DNA of 64,000 bases. Origin: Spirosoma profusum (GTDB lineage: Bacteria; Bacteroidota; Bacteroidia; Cytophagales; Spirosomataceae). Of the stretch, positions 35,242 through 44,798 are shown one piece after another (position 1 is the stretch's first letter; each line of letters begins with the position of its first letter). The notes under the pieces were generated by a model that saw only the letters and a program-made list of their open reading frames with translations, was not told where the DNA came from and did no database searches. The stretch is taken from the NCBI RefSeq assembly GCF_014699005.1, contig NZ_JACWZY010000019.1:1-64000 (forward strand), read 5' to 3'. The position numbers and the translations under genes are program-made.

Positions 35242-38200
35242 ATGAGCATTAATGGTTGGTCAATTACTTATATACCAGTGGATTTCGATCCCTTTGCTGG
35301 AGAGGAATCGACACGCTACGTCCCTATTACTCAGTCACAACAGGAGATATGGACTGCCTGTCAGTTAGGTGGCGATGACGCAAATCGTGCTTTTAATGAG
35401 TCGATCTCGTTACGGTTTGACGGTAAACTTCATGAAGGTGCTTTTCACCTTGCCTGGAGTGACGTAGTAGCTCGCCATGAAGCACTGCGCGTTACGTTCA
35501 GCCCAACCGGGGAGCAAATGTGCATTTCTGATGACCTGACGGTACCTCTTATTCTACAGGATCTTTCAGACACGGATCTTGCTCGACAAGCCGCAGCCAT
35601 AAATGAGCATACGCAATTAGAGTCTCATTTTCTATTTGATCTAGAATCCGGGCCATTAGCCAGGGCAACCTTGATCAAGCTAGGCAGCACACGCTGGCAT
35701 TTCACGTTGACTGTTCACCACATCATTTGCGACGGGTGGTCGCTGGGTGTTCTATTTCAGGAATTGGGTAAGCTCTACACAGATTATAGTGAGGGTAACA
35801 CAGCCATTCCTTTACCAACTCCAGCTCAGATTAGCCAATACAGCCTTGATCAACAGGACTTTGTACAAAGTGATACGTATGCGTCCTGTGAAGCATTCTG
35901 GCTTAGCCAGTTTCGTTCGAACGTACCGACGGTCAGTTTGCCTACCGACGTACCCCGTCCGATTCCGCGTACGTACGCTTGTAATCGAGCCGATTTCGTG
36001 CTGGACGCCGATATAACGGGGGCTATCAAGCGACTGGCGCTACAAACAAAGAGTAGTCTTTTAGTCACTCTGACGGCCGCTTTTGAAGTCTGGCTGCATC
36101 AACTGACCCGCCAGAAAGAAATTGTAGTTGGGCTGCCAGCAGCGGGCCAATTGGCGGTCGATCAGTATGATTTAGTTGGTCATTGTGTTCATCTGCTGCC
36201 CTTACGCAGTCAATTTGACCCAACGTATTCCTTTCTATACGTAGTGGATCGGCTTCGGCAAGAACTGTTTACCGCTAATGAAAATCAACGCGTTACGTTT
36301 GGATCGCTTTTACAAAAATTAACTATCCCACGTGATCCGGCGCGTATTCCGCTGGTACCGGTTGTGTTCAACGTCGATAGTACACCGGAGCGCGGTATTA
36401 CGTTCGGAGGCCTTCGTCAGCAGCTAATCAGTAACCCACGCGCCTACGAAAATTTTGAACTCTCGCTTAATATCCTTGGCGATCAGGATGAGTTTCGCCT
36501 GTTGTGGTCCTACAACAAACAATTATTTCGAGCGACGACCATCGCACAGTTTAACAAATCGTTTGTGACTCTGTTGCAAATGATTACCCAGCGCCCAGAT
36601 GCACCATTGGCCTCAATCGGTCTGGCTTTGGGCAAGGCGGAACAACGTAACATACCAGATTACTCGACTCATTATCAGCCCTACCCGCACGACAAAGCGC
36701 TCACTACGCTGCTGTCAGAAACGGCAAGCCGGTTTCCGAACAAAGTAGCACTACGTTTTCAGGCCGAAAGCCTGACTTACAAGGCCCTGGACGAACAAAC
36801 TAACCTGATTGCTCATGCGCTACGTTCTCATGGCGTGCAATCGGGCGACCGCGTAGGGTTGGCTATCGAGCGCTCGATGGCGATGATTACGTTTATGCTG
36901 GGGATTCTGAAAGCGGGCGCTACGTATGTCCCGGTTGACCCGCAACATCCGGCTGAGCGGCTCTCCTTTATCATGAATGATGCCGGCTGCTGTTTGCTGT
37001 TAACCTCGCAAGCCTTTCAGGGTCGGGTAAAATTAATGATGGGTCATGAGTTGTTGATCGAGGACATTGAACCAACGTTGGGACAGTATCCTACTACGTT
37101 CCCAGAACATGGCCCCACTGGGCAGGATATCGCGTATATTCTCTACACATCCGGCACGACAGGCCATCCGAAAGGTGCGCTTATCCGTCATCACAGCGTA
37201 ACGAACGTACTGTATAGCGTTGCCCGCGAACCGGGACTCACGCATACCGACAAAACGATTGCGCTGGCAACTATCGCTTTTGACCTGGCGGTCGTAGAAA
37301 TCTATACACCGCTGCTGGTGGGTGCCGAACTGATCATAGTGGATTCGGCAACGGCGCGCAATGCCGAAGCGCTCGCCAACTTGCTGAGTGATACGTCGAT
37401 TACCTTCGTGCAAACCACCCCCGCTACGTTTCGGATGCTGCTGGCTGCGGGTTGGCAAGGCCATGATCGCCTTCGTGCTGTCTCCTGTGCGGAAGCACTG
37501 CCTATGGATTTAGCCCAAAAGCTGTTGACATATTGCGCTGAACTCTGGAATTTTTACGGGCCTACCGAAACCACCATTTACGCTACGGGCAAACGTATTT
37601 TACCAACTGACGAGTACATAACCATCGGGCATCCTATCGCCAATACGCGCATCTATTTAGTTGACGAAACGGGCCAACTGGCTCCAGAAGGACAGTCAGG
37701 TGAGATATGCATTGCGGGCGAAGGCGTGTCGGGCGTGTACCTGAACCGGCCCGAATTAACGGCAGAAAAATTCATCGACAACCCTTTTTCCTCCATCCCT
37801 GAAAAACTCTACCGAACTGGTGATTTAGGCGCATTCGCACCGGGCACCGCAACGACTCGTCCGGATATTGTGTACAAAGGCCGTCTCGATCATCAGGTAA
37901 AAATTCGCGGTTTCCGAATCGAACTGGCTGAAATTGAACACGTACTACGTAAACTGCCGGACGTTGATGAAGCTACCGTACTAGCGCGGGAATACCAACC
38001 GGGCGATCAGCGATTAGTGGCATACGTAGTAACTCGGAATACGATTACCGAACGTTACGTCCAGCATGGCTACGTATCACTCATCGGTGAAGAGCTTCAG
38101 AAATGGCGTCAGTTGGCTGCTACGTCGCTACCCGATTATATGGTTCCGACCGATTTTGTGATGCTGCCAACGTTACCAATTACAGCTAGTGGCAAACTGG

Positions 38201-39399
38201 ATCGTCAGGCGTTACCCTCGCCTGTAATTCATACGTTTATACCGGTTGAAGCTGGGCAAGCCGACGCTCCTGTCCAAACCTGTACGCCGGAGGAACAGAT
38301 GATCTTGTCGTTGTGGAAAGCAGCACTCCACACCAATTACATCTCACTTGACGATAACTTTTTCGAAATCGGCGGCCACTCGTTAACAGCGGTGAAAATA
38401 ATGGCAGAACTGGCCCAACTCACGGGCCGTCGCCTGCCCCTTTCCTTGCTCTTTGAGCAACCTACAGTTCGAAAACTGGCTACTTTTTTGAAACAGGGCA
38501 CCCAGCGTGTTTCCTGGAAATCGTTAGTACCCATCAAACCAACCGGTACTAGAAAACCGCTTTACATTGTCCACGGAGCTGGTTTGAACGTATTGTTATT
38601 CAGCACAGTTGCTCAGAATCTGCACGCCGACCAACCCATTTATGGGCTTCAGGCTCGTGGATTAAATAACATCGATGAACCTTGCCAGACCATTGAAGAG
38701 ATGGCCGCGCATTACGTATCAGAGATTGTGGCTCATGATCCACAAGGCCCTTATTCGCTGAGTGGGTTTTCGTTGGGCGGAGTGATCGCGTATGAAATGG
38801 CCCGACAGCTTCTTGAGCAGGGGAAACAGGTAGATATGGTCGCTCTTTTTGATGCCGAAGCGTTTGAGTCGTCTTCAGACGTGGCCTGGTGGTTCAGAAA
38901 GTATAAGGGTCTTGAGATGTCGGGGAGAAAATTATTTCATACGATCACACTCCTAAAAGAACACGGTTGGCAGGGAATCAAGTACAAGCTGGAATCCCTT
39001 GACCGACGGCTTGTCAAAAAATACTGGCGATCAAAGGGACATCAACGCTTTGATTATGTGCTGCTTCGCAAAGCTATCGAAGTGTACTGGCAGGCTAAAT
39101 TTGGGCAAACGCAGCAGCAGGAAGCCATTCTTGATTCAGCCTTTAAAATTGAAGCCATCAACGATATAGCGCTGGCCAGGTTCCAGTTACGGCCCGCCGA
39201 TCTGGAAGTTCACGTGTTCAAAGCCTTGATTCAGACGTTTTACGTAGCGGACAAGGATTATTATGGCTGGCGGAATTTCGCCCGGAAAGGCGTTCATATT
39301 CACGACGTACCGGGCGAGCACAGCTATATTTTTGCGCCACCCAACGATAAAGAATTCGCCCGAATATTACAGAAAGTGCTCGACAGTCGAGGCAATTGA
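35242..39399 (+). CDS. Single-module non-ribosomal peptide synthetase (C-A-T-TE)
   Basis: The 1385-aa cytoplasmic megasynthase has a condensation domain (about 25-460) with the catalytic motif H159-H160-IIC-D164-G165. The adenylation domain (about 485-985) shows YTSGTTGHPKG, FDLAVVEIY, NFYGPTETT, YRTGDLG, KIRGFRIELAEIEH and ITASGKLDR. The carrier domain has the phosphopantetheine Ser1047 in GGHSLTAVK, and the thioesterase has Ser1177 (GFSLGG) and His1360 (GEHSYIF). By hand alignment to GrsA the substrate code reads D-L-V-Q-V-C-F-I-Y-K, which I do not recognise; the leading Asp fits an alpha-amino acid. No partner module, MbtH protein, PPTase or exporter is seen nearby. It may condense an acyl or amino acyl group from elsewhere with one residue and release it. 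Confidence 0.95.
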   Translation: MSINGWSITYIPVDFDPFAGEESTRYVPITQSQQEIWTACQLGGDDANRAFNESISLRFDGKLHEGAFHLAWSDVVARHEALRVTFSPTGEQMCISDDLTVPLILQDLSDTDLARQAAAINEHTQLESHFLFDLESGPLARATLIKLGSTRWHFTLTVHHIICDGWSLGVLFQELGKLYTDYSEGNTAIPLPTPAQISQYSLDQQDFVQSDTYASCEAFWLSQFRSNVPTVSLPTDVPRPIPRTYACNRADFVLDADITGAIKRLALQTKSSLLVTLTAAFEVWLHQLTRQKEIVVGLPAAGQLAVDQYDLVGHCVHLLPLRSQFDPTYSFLYVVDRLRQELFTANENQRVTFGSLLQKLTIPRDPARIPLVPVVFNVDSTPERGITFGGLRQQLISNPRAYENFELSLNILGDQDEFRLLWSYNKQLFRATTIAQFNKSFVTLLQMITQRPDAPLASIGLALGKAEQRNIPDYSTHYQPYPHDKALTTLLSETASRFPNKVALRFQAESLTYKALDEQTNLIAHALRSHGVQSGDRVGLAIERSMAMITFMLGILKAGATYVPVDPQHPAERLSFIMNDAGCCLLLTSQAFQGRVKLMMGHELLIEDIEPTLGQYPTTFPEHGPTGQDIAYILYTSGTTGHPKGALIRHHSVTNVLYSVAREPGLTHTDKTIALATIAFDLAVVEIYTPLLVGAELIIVDSATARNAEALANLLSDTSITFVQTTPATFRMLLAAGWQGHDRLRAVSCAEALPMDLAQKLLTYCAELWNFYGPTETTIYATGKRILPTDEYITIGHPIANTRIYLVDETGQLAPEGQSGEICIAGEGVSGVYLNRPELTAEKFIDNPFSSIPEKLYRTGDLGAFAPGTATTRPDIVYKGRLDHQVKIRGFRIELAEIEHVLRKLPDVDEATVLAREYQPGDQRLVAYVVTRNTITERYVQHGYVSLIGEELQKWRQLAATSLPDYMVPTDFVMLPTLPITASGKLDRQALPSPVIHTFIPVEAGQADAPVQTCTPEEQMILSLWKAALHTNYISLDDNFFEIGGHSLTAVKIMAELAQLTGRRLPLSLLFEQPTVRKLATFLKQGTQRVSWKSLVPIKPTGTRKPLYIVHGAGLNVLLFSTVAQNLHADQPIYGLQARGLNNIDEPCQTIEEMAAHYVSEIVAHDPQGPYSLSGFSLGGVIAYEMARQLLEQGKQVDMVALFDAEAFESSSDVAWWFRKYKGLEMSGRKLFHTITLLKEHGWQGIKYKLESLDRRLVKKYWRSKGHQRFDYVLLRKAIEVYWQAKFGQTQQQEAILDSAFKIEAINDIALARFQLRPADLEVHVFKALIQTFYVADKDYYGWRNFARKGVHIHDVPGEHSYIFAPPNDKEFARILQKVLDSRGN

Positions 39400-39668
39400 A
39401 CATTTATTACTAACCTGAGGCTACCAGACTAGCTTCCGAGTGCAAAACTCTACAGTTGCGATCAGCCATAAATCCATTGTTTAAAGAACGCTAACTACTC
39501 AGAATACAATTTGTGGATTGACTACCTATTTGTACATTTCCCAGATAGTTTTATAACTAATCTTATGTTAATGGAAAAGAATTAGTTTAGACCATATTTG
39601 TATTTTGCCGTTACTCTTGAAGAAGTACAAAAATGTGTATTGTTTTCTGAGCTTACGATTGTAATGAC

Positions 39669-40166
39669 TTAATGTTGTACAGCTTTGATTTTTCTGAAAA
39701 GAATGTATTGCTGAGTTGTGTCTTGGCTTTTTAAACTCCAACTTTCATTCTTCAAGAGCATATCTTCCTCCCACTTCTCATTATCAAGCTTAAATTTTAC
39801 TAGCTCAAAATCGGTTCCTGCCTCCACAGTCCAAGTACCAGTAGTTGATTTAAAATAAGGGCTAGTTCTGCTTAATTTAAAAGTGAGGTCGTTGCTTACT
39901 AGTAAGGTTAAGTCTGCATATGATCTAACTATTTCTTTTGGATATTTCAGGTTAGTTGTATCAATCCTGTATTGACCCAACATATAGTCTATGTACTCTT
40001 GTCTAGGGCCAAACCAATCTTTACTAAACAGTACAAATGATAATAATAATATTAGACTGCATGTGATCGTGATTTTCTGTGCTTTTCCTCTCAGTAATGC
40101 TCCTATAAACAGCAGTAATACACCTACTATTACTACCATAATTAATACTGTAAAAATGGTAAACAT
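39669..40166 (-). CDS. Small membrane protein of unknown function
   Basis: The 165-aa protein has two N-terminal transmembrane segments (FTVLIMVVIVGVLLLFIGALL and ITITCSLILLLSFVLF) and a soluble domain of about 110 residues (LTFKLSRTSPYFKSTTGTW, FRKIKAVQH). I recognise no family. The gene is clearly more AT-rich than its neighbours and poor in the TACGT word, suggesting acquisition by transfer. The gap between it and the NRPS (39400-39668) shows nothing recognisable. Confidence 0.65.
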   Translation of the reverse strand: MFTIFTVLIMVVIVGVLLLFIGALLRGKAQKITITCSLILLLSFVLFSKDWFGPRQEYIDYMLGQYRIDTTNLKYPKEIVRSYADLTLLVSNDLTFKLSRTSPYFKSTTGTWTVEAGTDFELVKFKLDNEKWEEDMLLKNESWSLKSQDTTQQYILFRKIKAVQH

Positions 40167-40233
40167 ATGGAAAGGATCTGTTGTATAAGTGCAATTATGC
40201 TAACTAAATGAGAAAAAATAAAGGTTGAATATG

Positions 40234-40644
40234 TTAAATTGACATTACCGCCACAGCATCAATCTCAATTAATAATCCTTCCAGAGCCAAAGCTTGTACA
40301 CCCAGCCACGTACTTGCTGGAAGGTTTTTATGAGGGAAAGCATTCCTAAATACGTCACCCACAATAGTTGCATCTGTGGGTTTATAATCTTTTACGTAAA
40401 TAGTGATTTTAACCACATCTTTTGGTGCTGCGCCTACCGAAGCAAGCGCAATTTGCAGATTCTCAAAAGCCTTTGTCGCCTGCCTTTTAAGATCATGCTC
40501 ACCAACAAGCTTAAGATTCTGATCCATTGCGACTTGGCCAGAAAGATAGATTGTTTGTAGAGAGTCACTTTTAACCACGACTACCTGAGAAAAGGCTTGT
40601 TCCCAGTTCGGGAGTTGGGGTGGGTTAATAAAGTGCTTCTCCAT
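40234..40644 (-). CDS. RidA-family (YjgF/YER057c/UK114) protein
   Basis: The 136-aa protein matches the RidA fold: VVVKSDSLQTIYLSGQVAMDQ, LKRQATKAFENLQIALASVGA and DVVKITIYVKDYKP, then LPASTWLGVQALALEGLLIEIDAVAV. The canonical catalytic Arg of enamine/imine deaminases (usually in the PxRxx motif) is replaced here by Thr (LPASTWLGV), so deaminase activity is uncertain. It is cytoplasmic and transcribed in the same direction as the membrane protein, with a 67-bp gap. Confidence 0.88.
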   Translation of the reverse strand: MEKHFINPPQLPNWEQAFSQVVVVKSDSLQTIYLSGQVAMDQNLKLVGEHDLKRQATKAFENLQIALASVGAAPKDVVKITIYVKDYKPTDATIVGDVFRNAFPHKNLPASTWLGVQALALEGLLIEIDAVAVMSI

Positions 40645-40842
40645 TGATGTCTGTTTTATATTGAGGCTGTTTAAACAGGTTTAGTGATTCTAAAGCAATA
40701 TTAGTATGCATTCCAGCTTCTTTTTACGTACTAGATGCGCTTTTTCGACGTTCGTTTTCTAAAAACTCATTAATTTTACCTAAACCAGCCCATTTGTTAC
40801 TCCTTTCCTAACCCAATTTAGGACGTAGCATTGGTCCGCCGA

Positions 40843-41484
40843 ATGGATTTTTTGCCCGCCGACATAGCCACGTACGCAGAAGAACACACCTCGCCCGAAG
40901 GTGAGTTGCTACGTCGGCTCAATCGCAATACGCACGCGCACGTAATGGCTCCCCGGATGCTGTCGGGGCATTTACAGGGGCGACTGCTGGCTATACTGTC
41001 GCAGATGATACGTCCCCGACGCATTCTCGAAATTGGTACGTATACCGGCTACTCCGCCCTTTGCCTGGCCGAAGGACTGACCGACGACGGCCTGCTGATT
41101 ACCATCGACCAGAACGAAGAACTGGAATCCTTTGCCCGTTCATACTGGCAACAATCCCCATTAGGCCATAAGATTGATTTTCGCGTCGGCTCGGCTTCCG
41201 ATATCATCCCGACGCTCAACGAAACTTTCGACCTGGTATTTATTGACGCCGACAAACGAAATTATCCACAATATTTCAACTTGATTTTCAGCCAATTACG
41301 TCCTGGCGGTTTTATACTGGCCGACAACGTATTATGGAGTGGCAAGGTTGTTGAGAGGGTTAAACAATCGGATCTTGACACCCAATCTGTCTTAGCGTTT
41401 AACCAACTGATTCAGAACGACCCGCGTGTAGAAAATGTGCTGTTGCCCGTTCGAGACGGGATTATGATGATACGCAAACGTTGA
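40843..41484 (+). CDS. O-methyltransferase (class I SAM, catechol/caffeoyl-CoA type)
   Basis: From ATG 40843 the 213-aa product has the family N-terminus (FLPADIATYAEEHTSPEGELL), SAM motif ILEIGTYTGYSALCLAEGL, and the metal and catalytic residues in LVFIDADKRNYPQYF and GGFILADNVLWSGKV. A TTG four codons earlier is also open but weaker. By family it methylates a hydroxyl on a catechol-like or CoA-linked substrate using a divalent metal. It is followed 43 bp later by the transglycosylase gene in the same direction, so the two may be co-transcribed. Confidence 0.92.
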   Translation: MDFLPADIATYAEEHTSPEGELLRRLNRNTHAHVMAPRMLSGHLQGRLLAILSQMIRPRRILEIGTYTGYSALCLAEGLTDDGLLITIDQNEELESFARSYWQQSPLGHKIDFRVGSASDIIPTLNETFDLVFIDADKRNYPQYFNLIFSQLRPGGFILADNVLWSGKVVERVKQSDLDTQSVLAFNQLIQNDPRVENVLLPVRDGIMMIRKR

Positions 41485-41527
41485 TGTTCAACTGACCCCA
41501 AAAACAAACCGCCAACGCGGTACCCGC

Positions 41528-43963
41528 ATGAAAAAAATTACGCTTCCCCTAACCCTCTTCTACGTACTAGTCAGCCTGCTGGTATCAGCCCAGACGCCGG
41601 TGCCCACTGTGCCCGAACAGCTTTCTTTTGCTGATATTTCGGTCCGTCTCGACCCCGACGCCCGACGTATCATTCAGCAGGATGTCAACGCCCTCCTATC
41701 GAACCGGCAGTACTGGACGGCCAAACTCGACCGTGTAGTGCTCTATTTCCCAATGATCGAGTCGATTTTCATCGACGAAGACGTACCAACCGATTTTAAA
41801 TACCTGGCCGTACAGGAGAGTTCGCTCACGCCCGATGCCGTATCGTCATCGTCGGCTGTGGGATACTGGCAGTTCAAGCGCGAAACCGCAATGGATTATG
41901 GAATGCGGGTAGACGACCAGATTGATGAGCGAAAAAACATCACAAGCTCGTCGCGGGGAGCGGCTAAGTACTTGAAAAAGAGTAATGCACAGTTCAACAA
42001 CTGGGTAGCATCACTGTATTCGTATTACCTCGGGGCGGGCGGTATTGCCAAACTGATTCCACCCGATTGGTCCTACGCCCGTGAAATCGCTCTTGACGGA
42101 CGTACTGATCGCTACATCCTCCGTTTCTTCGCCCATAAAGTAGCTATCGAAAACGCCCTCCAGACGCACCAGACCAGCAACCGTTTCGCGTTGATTGAAT
42201 ACCCGAACGGAGGTGGCAAATCCATAAAAACCATCGCCGAAGAACTTGATGTCGATGAGTTTGAGCTTCGAAAATACAACCGCTGGGTGATTGGCGAAAC
42301 CCTCCCGACCGACAAGGCTTATATCATGGCTGTACCTGTGGCCAGCAATCAGATCAACGATGTTCGGCAGAAAATCGTAAACGTGGGGTCGAAGAAAACC
42401 CCGGAATTTGTCCAGAACGATGTTGGTTTTCCAGTACTACGTCGGGTTACGACCGGGTTGAGCAGCAAAAACGACCCGGTACTTTACGAAATCAACGGAT
42501 TGCCGGGTATTCAGGCGCAGGCTGGCGATAATGCCGCTTTGTTGTCGCGGAAAGCCAAAATTAGTCTGTCGAGTTTCCTTCGCTACAACGATATGGGCGA
42601 AAAAGACCCTATCATCGTCAACGATGTGTATTACCTCGCCAAGAAACGAAAAAAAGCGCTTGTGCCCTTTCACACCGTACGCGACGGCGAAACATCGCGT
42701 AGTATTTCGCAACGCTACGGTATTCGGCTGAAAAAGCTGATGCGCTACAACCGCCTGGACCGCATCCAGAAATTGCTGACAGGTCGTGTGATGTGGCTCC
42801 GCGACCGGCGTCCGGCCAATAAGCCTGTAGAAGTTATTAACGCGCCTGCGCCACCGGTTTACGATCAGACGCCAACCCCGGCGAATCGTGAAGTAGCTTC
42901 AGTAAACCCGTCGGCAGGTGCGACACGTACGGTGAACGGTGGTAACAACGTACCCAAAAATGCTTCGGAACGGAAGTTATATCAGCCCAAATTAGTAGGT
43001 GGTGGTGTTACGCCCAGCGATGGCACGTCGGAACCCGCTTCTGCTCCCCCTCGTACGGAGCCGCAACGTCCGTCTATTCAGCCAACCAGTTCGCCTGCGT
43101 CCACCAATCGCCCAGCTCCGACAACCAGCAGTCCGACAGACGCTGATGGTTCGCAACGGGTCGTGATTGTCCGGACGCCGGATGCTACGCAACCCGTCAA
43201 AGAAGTTCCGGTAGCAACAACTCCTGAACGCGACAAGACGGCTGATGTTATTACAAACACTACATCAAAACCAAAAACGTCTGATGCAACTGCCAGTACG
43301 CAACGTACTAAACCAACCAACGTATCGGATGCAGATATGGGGCGTCCTGAAACCGGTAAATATGAAGGCCCACGTGAGCAACAGGCTGATGGCTCCTTAA
43401 CCGCCGTTAGCAAAACGCCTTCGCGGTCGACCAACGCTGACGTAGCAAAAAACGATACTCGTCCTGTAACTCCGGAACGTAGCACTCCTGAACGTACTAC
43501 ACCTGAACGTACTGCACCTGAAACAAAGCCAGTTACGTCGGCACCCAGCACACCTGCTGTTACTCGTCCGACGACCACGCCCACCACAGCGAGTAGTGGC
43601 AAAAGTGCTACCGGAACGCATACCGTTGAAGCCGGTCAGACGTACTACAGCATCTCCAAGCTTTACGGCCTCAGCGTCGATCAACTGATGGCGATGAATA
43701 ATTTAACGAATAACGACGTACTGGAAGTAGGTCAGCAGTTACTTGTTAAAGCCAGCCCGACACGTACCAGTCAGGCATCGGCCCCAGCCAACACTGCTAC
43801 GTCGACGGACAAATCATCTGTTACGTATCATACCGTTGCCAAAGGCGAAACCATGTTCCGGCTCACCCAGATCTACGGTGTAACGGCCGAGCAGATTCAG
43901 TCGTGGAACAACATGGCTGATAACAACGTGAAATTGGGTCAGAAAATCAAGATTGTTAAATAG
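41528..43963 (+). CDS. MltD-like lytic transglycosylase with LysM domains
   Basis: The 811-aa exported protein has a signal peptide (LPLTLFYVLVSLLVSAQ). Its SLT domain carries the catalytic Glu97 in AVQESSLTPDAVSSSSAVGY and the motif GYWQFKRETAMDYGM. A LysM lies near residue 382 (FHTVRDGETSRSISQRYGI), followed by a long Pro/Thr/Ser linker (about 435-690) with TPER repeats (TPERSTPERTTPERTAPE), then two C-terminal LysMs near 697 and 765. It cleaves peptidoglycan glycan strands to anhydro-muropeptides in the periplasm. The flexible linker suggests a reach from the membrane to the wall. A 48-bp palindrome follows. Confidence 0.93.
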   Translation: MKKITLPLTLFYVLVSLLVSAQTPVPTVPEQLSFADISVRLDPDARRIIQQDVNALLSNRQYWTAKLDRVVLYFPMIESIFIDEDVPTDFKYLAVQESSLTPDAVSSSSAVGYWQFKRETAMDYGMRVDDQIDERKNITSSSRGAAKYLKKSNAQFNNWVASLYSYYLGAGGIAKLIPPDWSYAREIALDGRTDRYILRFFAHKVAIENALQTHQTSNRFALIEYPNGGGKSIKTIAEELDVDEFELRKYNRWVIGETLPTDKAYIMAVPVASNQINDVRQKIVNVGSKKTPEFVQNDVGFPVLRRVTTGLSSKNDPVLYEINGLPGIQAQAGDNAALLSRKAKISLSSFLRYNDMGEKDPIIVNDVYYLAKKRKKALVPFHTVRDGETSRSISQRYGIRLKKLMRYNRLDRIQKLLTGRVMWLRDRRPANKPVEVINAPAPPVYDQTPTPANREVASVNPSAGATRTVNGGNNVPKNASERKLYQPKLVGGGVTPSDGTSEPASAPPRTEPQRPSIQPTSSPASTNRPAPTTSSPTDADGSQRVVIVRTPDATQPVKEVPVATTPERDKTADVITNTTSKPKTSDATASTQRTKPTNVSDADMGRPETGKYEGPREQQADGSLTAVSKTPSRSTNADVAKNDTRPVTPERSTPERTTPERTAPETKPVTSAPSTPAVTRPTTTPTTASSGKSATGTHTVEAGQTYYSISKLYGLSVDQLMAMNNLTNNDVLEVGQQLLVKASPTRTSQASAPANTATSTDKSSVTYHTVAKGETMFRLTQIYGVTAEQIQSWNNMADNNVKLGQKIKIVK

Positions 43964-43966
43964 ACG

Positions 43967-44094
43967 TTTTTGTGATTCTGGTGATTTTTGTCATTCTGAG
44001 GCACGAAGAATCTTAACGTATCCTAATTCTCAGGTTTGCCAGCTTCAAGATTCTTCGTGCCTCAGAATGACAAAAATCACCAGAATCACAAAAA
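43967..44094. repeat. Palindromic repeat with perfect 48-bp arms
   Basis: Arms at 43967-44014 and 44047-44094 are exact reverse complements; the left arm begins TTTTTGTGATTCTGGTGATT. This is the longest perfect palindrome in the window. The inner part belongs to the GTCATxCTGA family with the arm-specific words GTCATTCTG and GAAGAATC in place of GTCATGCTG and GAAGCATC. Confidence 0.92.
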
Positions 44095-44225
44095 AGCTGG
44101 AATGTTAAAAATCTAACACTCGATACGTATCAAGCCAAAAAGCTGCTCCAATAATCGGGGTGGCTTTTTCAATGATTGACTGTTCTCTTCGACAAATTTG
44201 GGGAACGATACGTATCTTTACGTAT

Positions 44226-44798
44226 ATGATTCTCCTGGATAATACCTGCATCAGCGACGATGTTGCTGAAAAGTTTTTCGTTTGCAATCTCGATAAATGC
44301 AAAGGTGCCTGCTGCGTAGAAGGCGATATGGGTGCTCCGCTTGAACCTGACGAATCCGCCATTCTCGACCGTATTTACCCTGATATCAAGCCCTATCTTT
44401 CACCCGAAGGCATTAACGTTATTGAACAACGCGGTGGCCACGAACCCGATGGTTTTGGCGGCTCCGTTACAACAACTGTAGGTGGGCGCGAGTGTGTCTA
44501 TGCCATCTGGGACGAGCGTGGCATTCTGAAATGCGGGATTGAAGAAGCGTACAACGACGGCAAAGTCGATTGGAAAAAACCCATTTCGTGCCACCTCTAC
44601 CCCATTAGAGTAACCAAATACGACGCGTATCACGCCCTCAACTACGACCGTTGGCCTATCTGCAATCCGGCCTGCGGCTTTGGTGAGCAGTTGAATGTAC
44701 CGATCTATAAATTCGTTCGCGAGGCTCTGATACGTGCCTACGGCGAAGAATGGTATGACCGTTTGTCGCAGGCTATCGAAGAGAAAAGTAACAGTTAA
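44226..44798 (+). CDS. DUF3109 cysteine-cluster protein
   Basis: The start is ATG 44226 (MILLDNTCISDDV); a longer frame from 44160 runs into upstream sequence with no support. The 190-aa protein has the cysteine pattern CNLDKCKGACC, GILKCGIEEAY, ISCHLYPIR and ICNPACGFG, typical of DUF3109 and related to YkgJ. The Cys set probably binds zinc or an iron-sulfur cluster, an inference. Its stop codon overlaps the start of the MGMT-like gene (TAATG), so the two are translationally coupled. Confidence 0.88.
   Translation: MILLDNTCISDDVAEKFFVCNLDKCKGACCVEGDMGAPLEPDESAILDRIYPDIKPYLSPEGINVIEQRGGHEPDGFGGSVTTTVGGRECVYAIWDERGILKCGIEEAYNDGKVDWKKPISCHLYPIRVTKYDAYHALNYDRWPICNPACGFGEQLNVPIYKFVREALIRAYGEEWYDRLSQAIEEKSNS

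Noticed and set aside
41056-41484. O-methyltransferase as an NRPS tailoring enzyme
   Set aside because: It is 1.4 kb away, separated by two genes on the opposite strand, and is adjacent to a transglycosylase; no evidence links it to the NRPS.
42941-43602. Long antisense frame (174 codons) under the transglycosylase linker
   Set aside because: It arises from the Pro/Thr-rich low-complexity linker of the real gene on the opposite strand.
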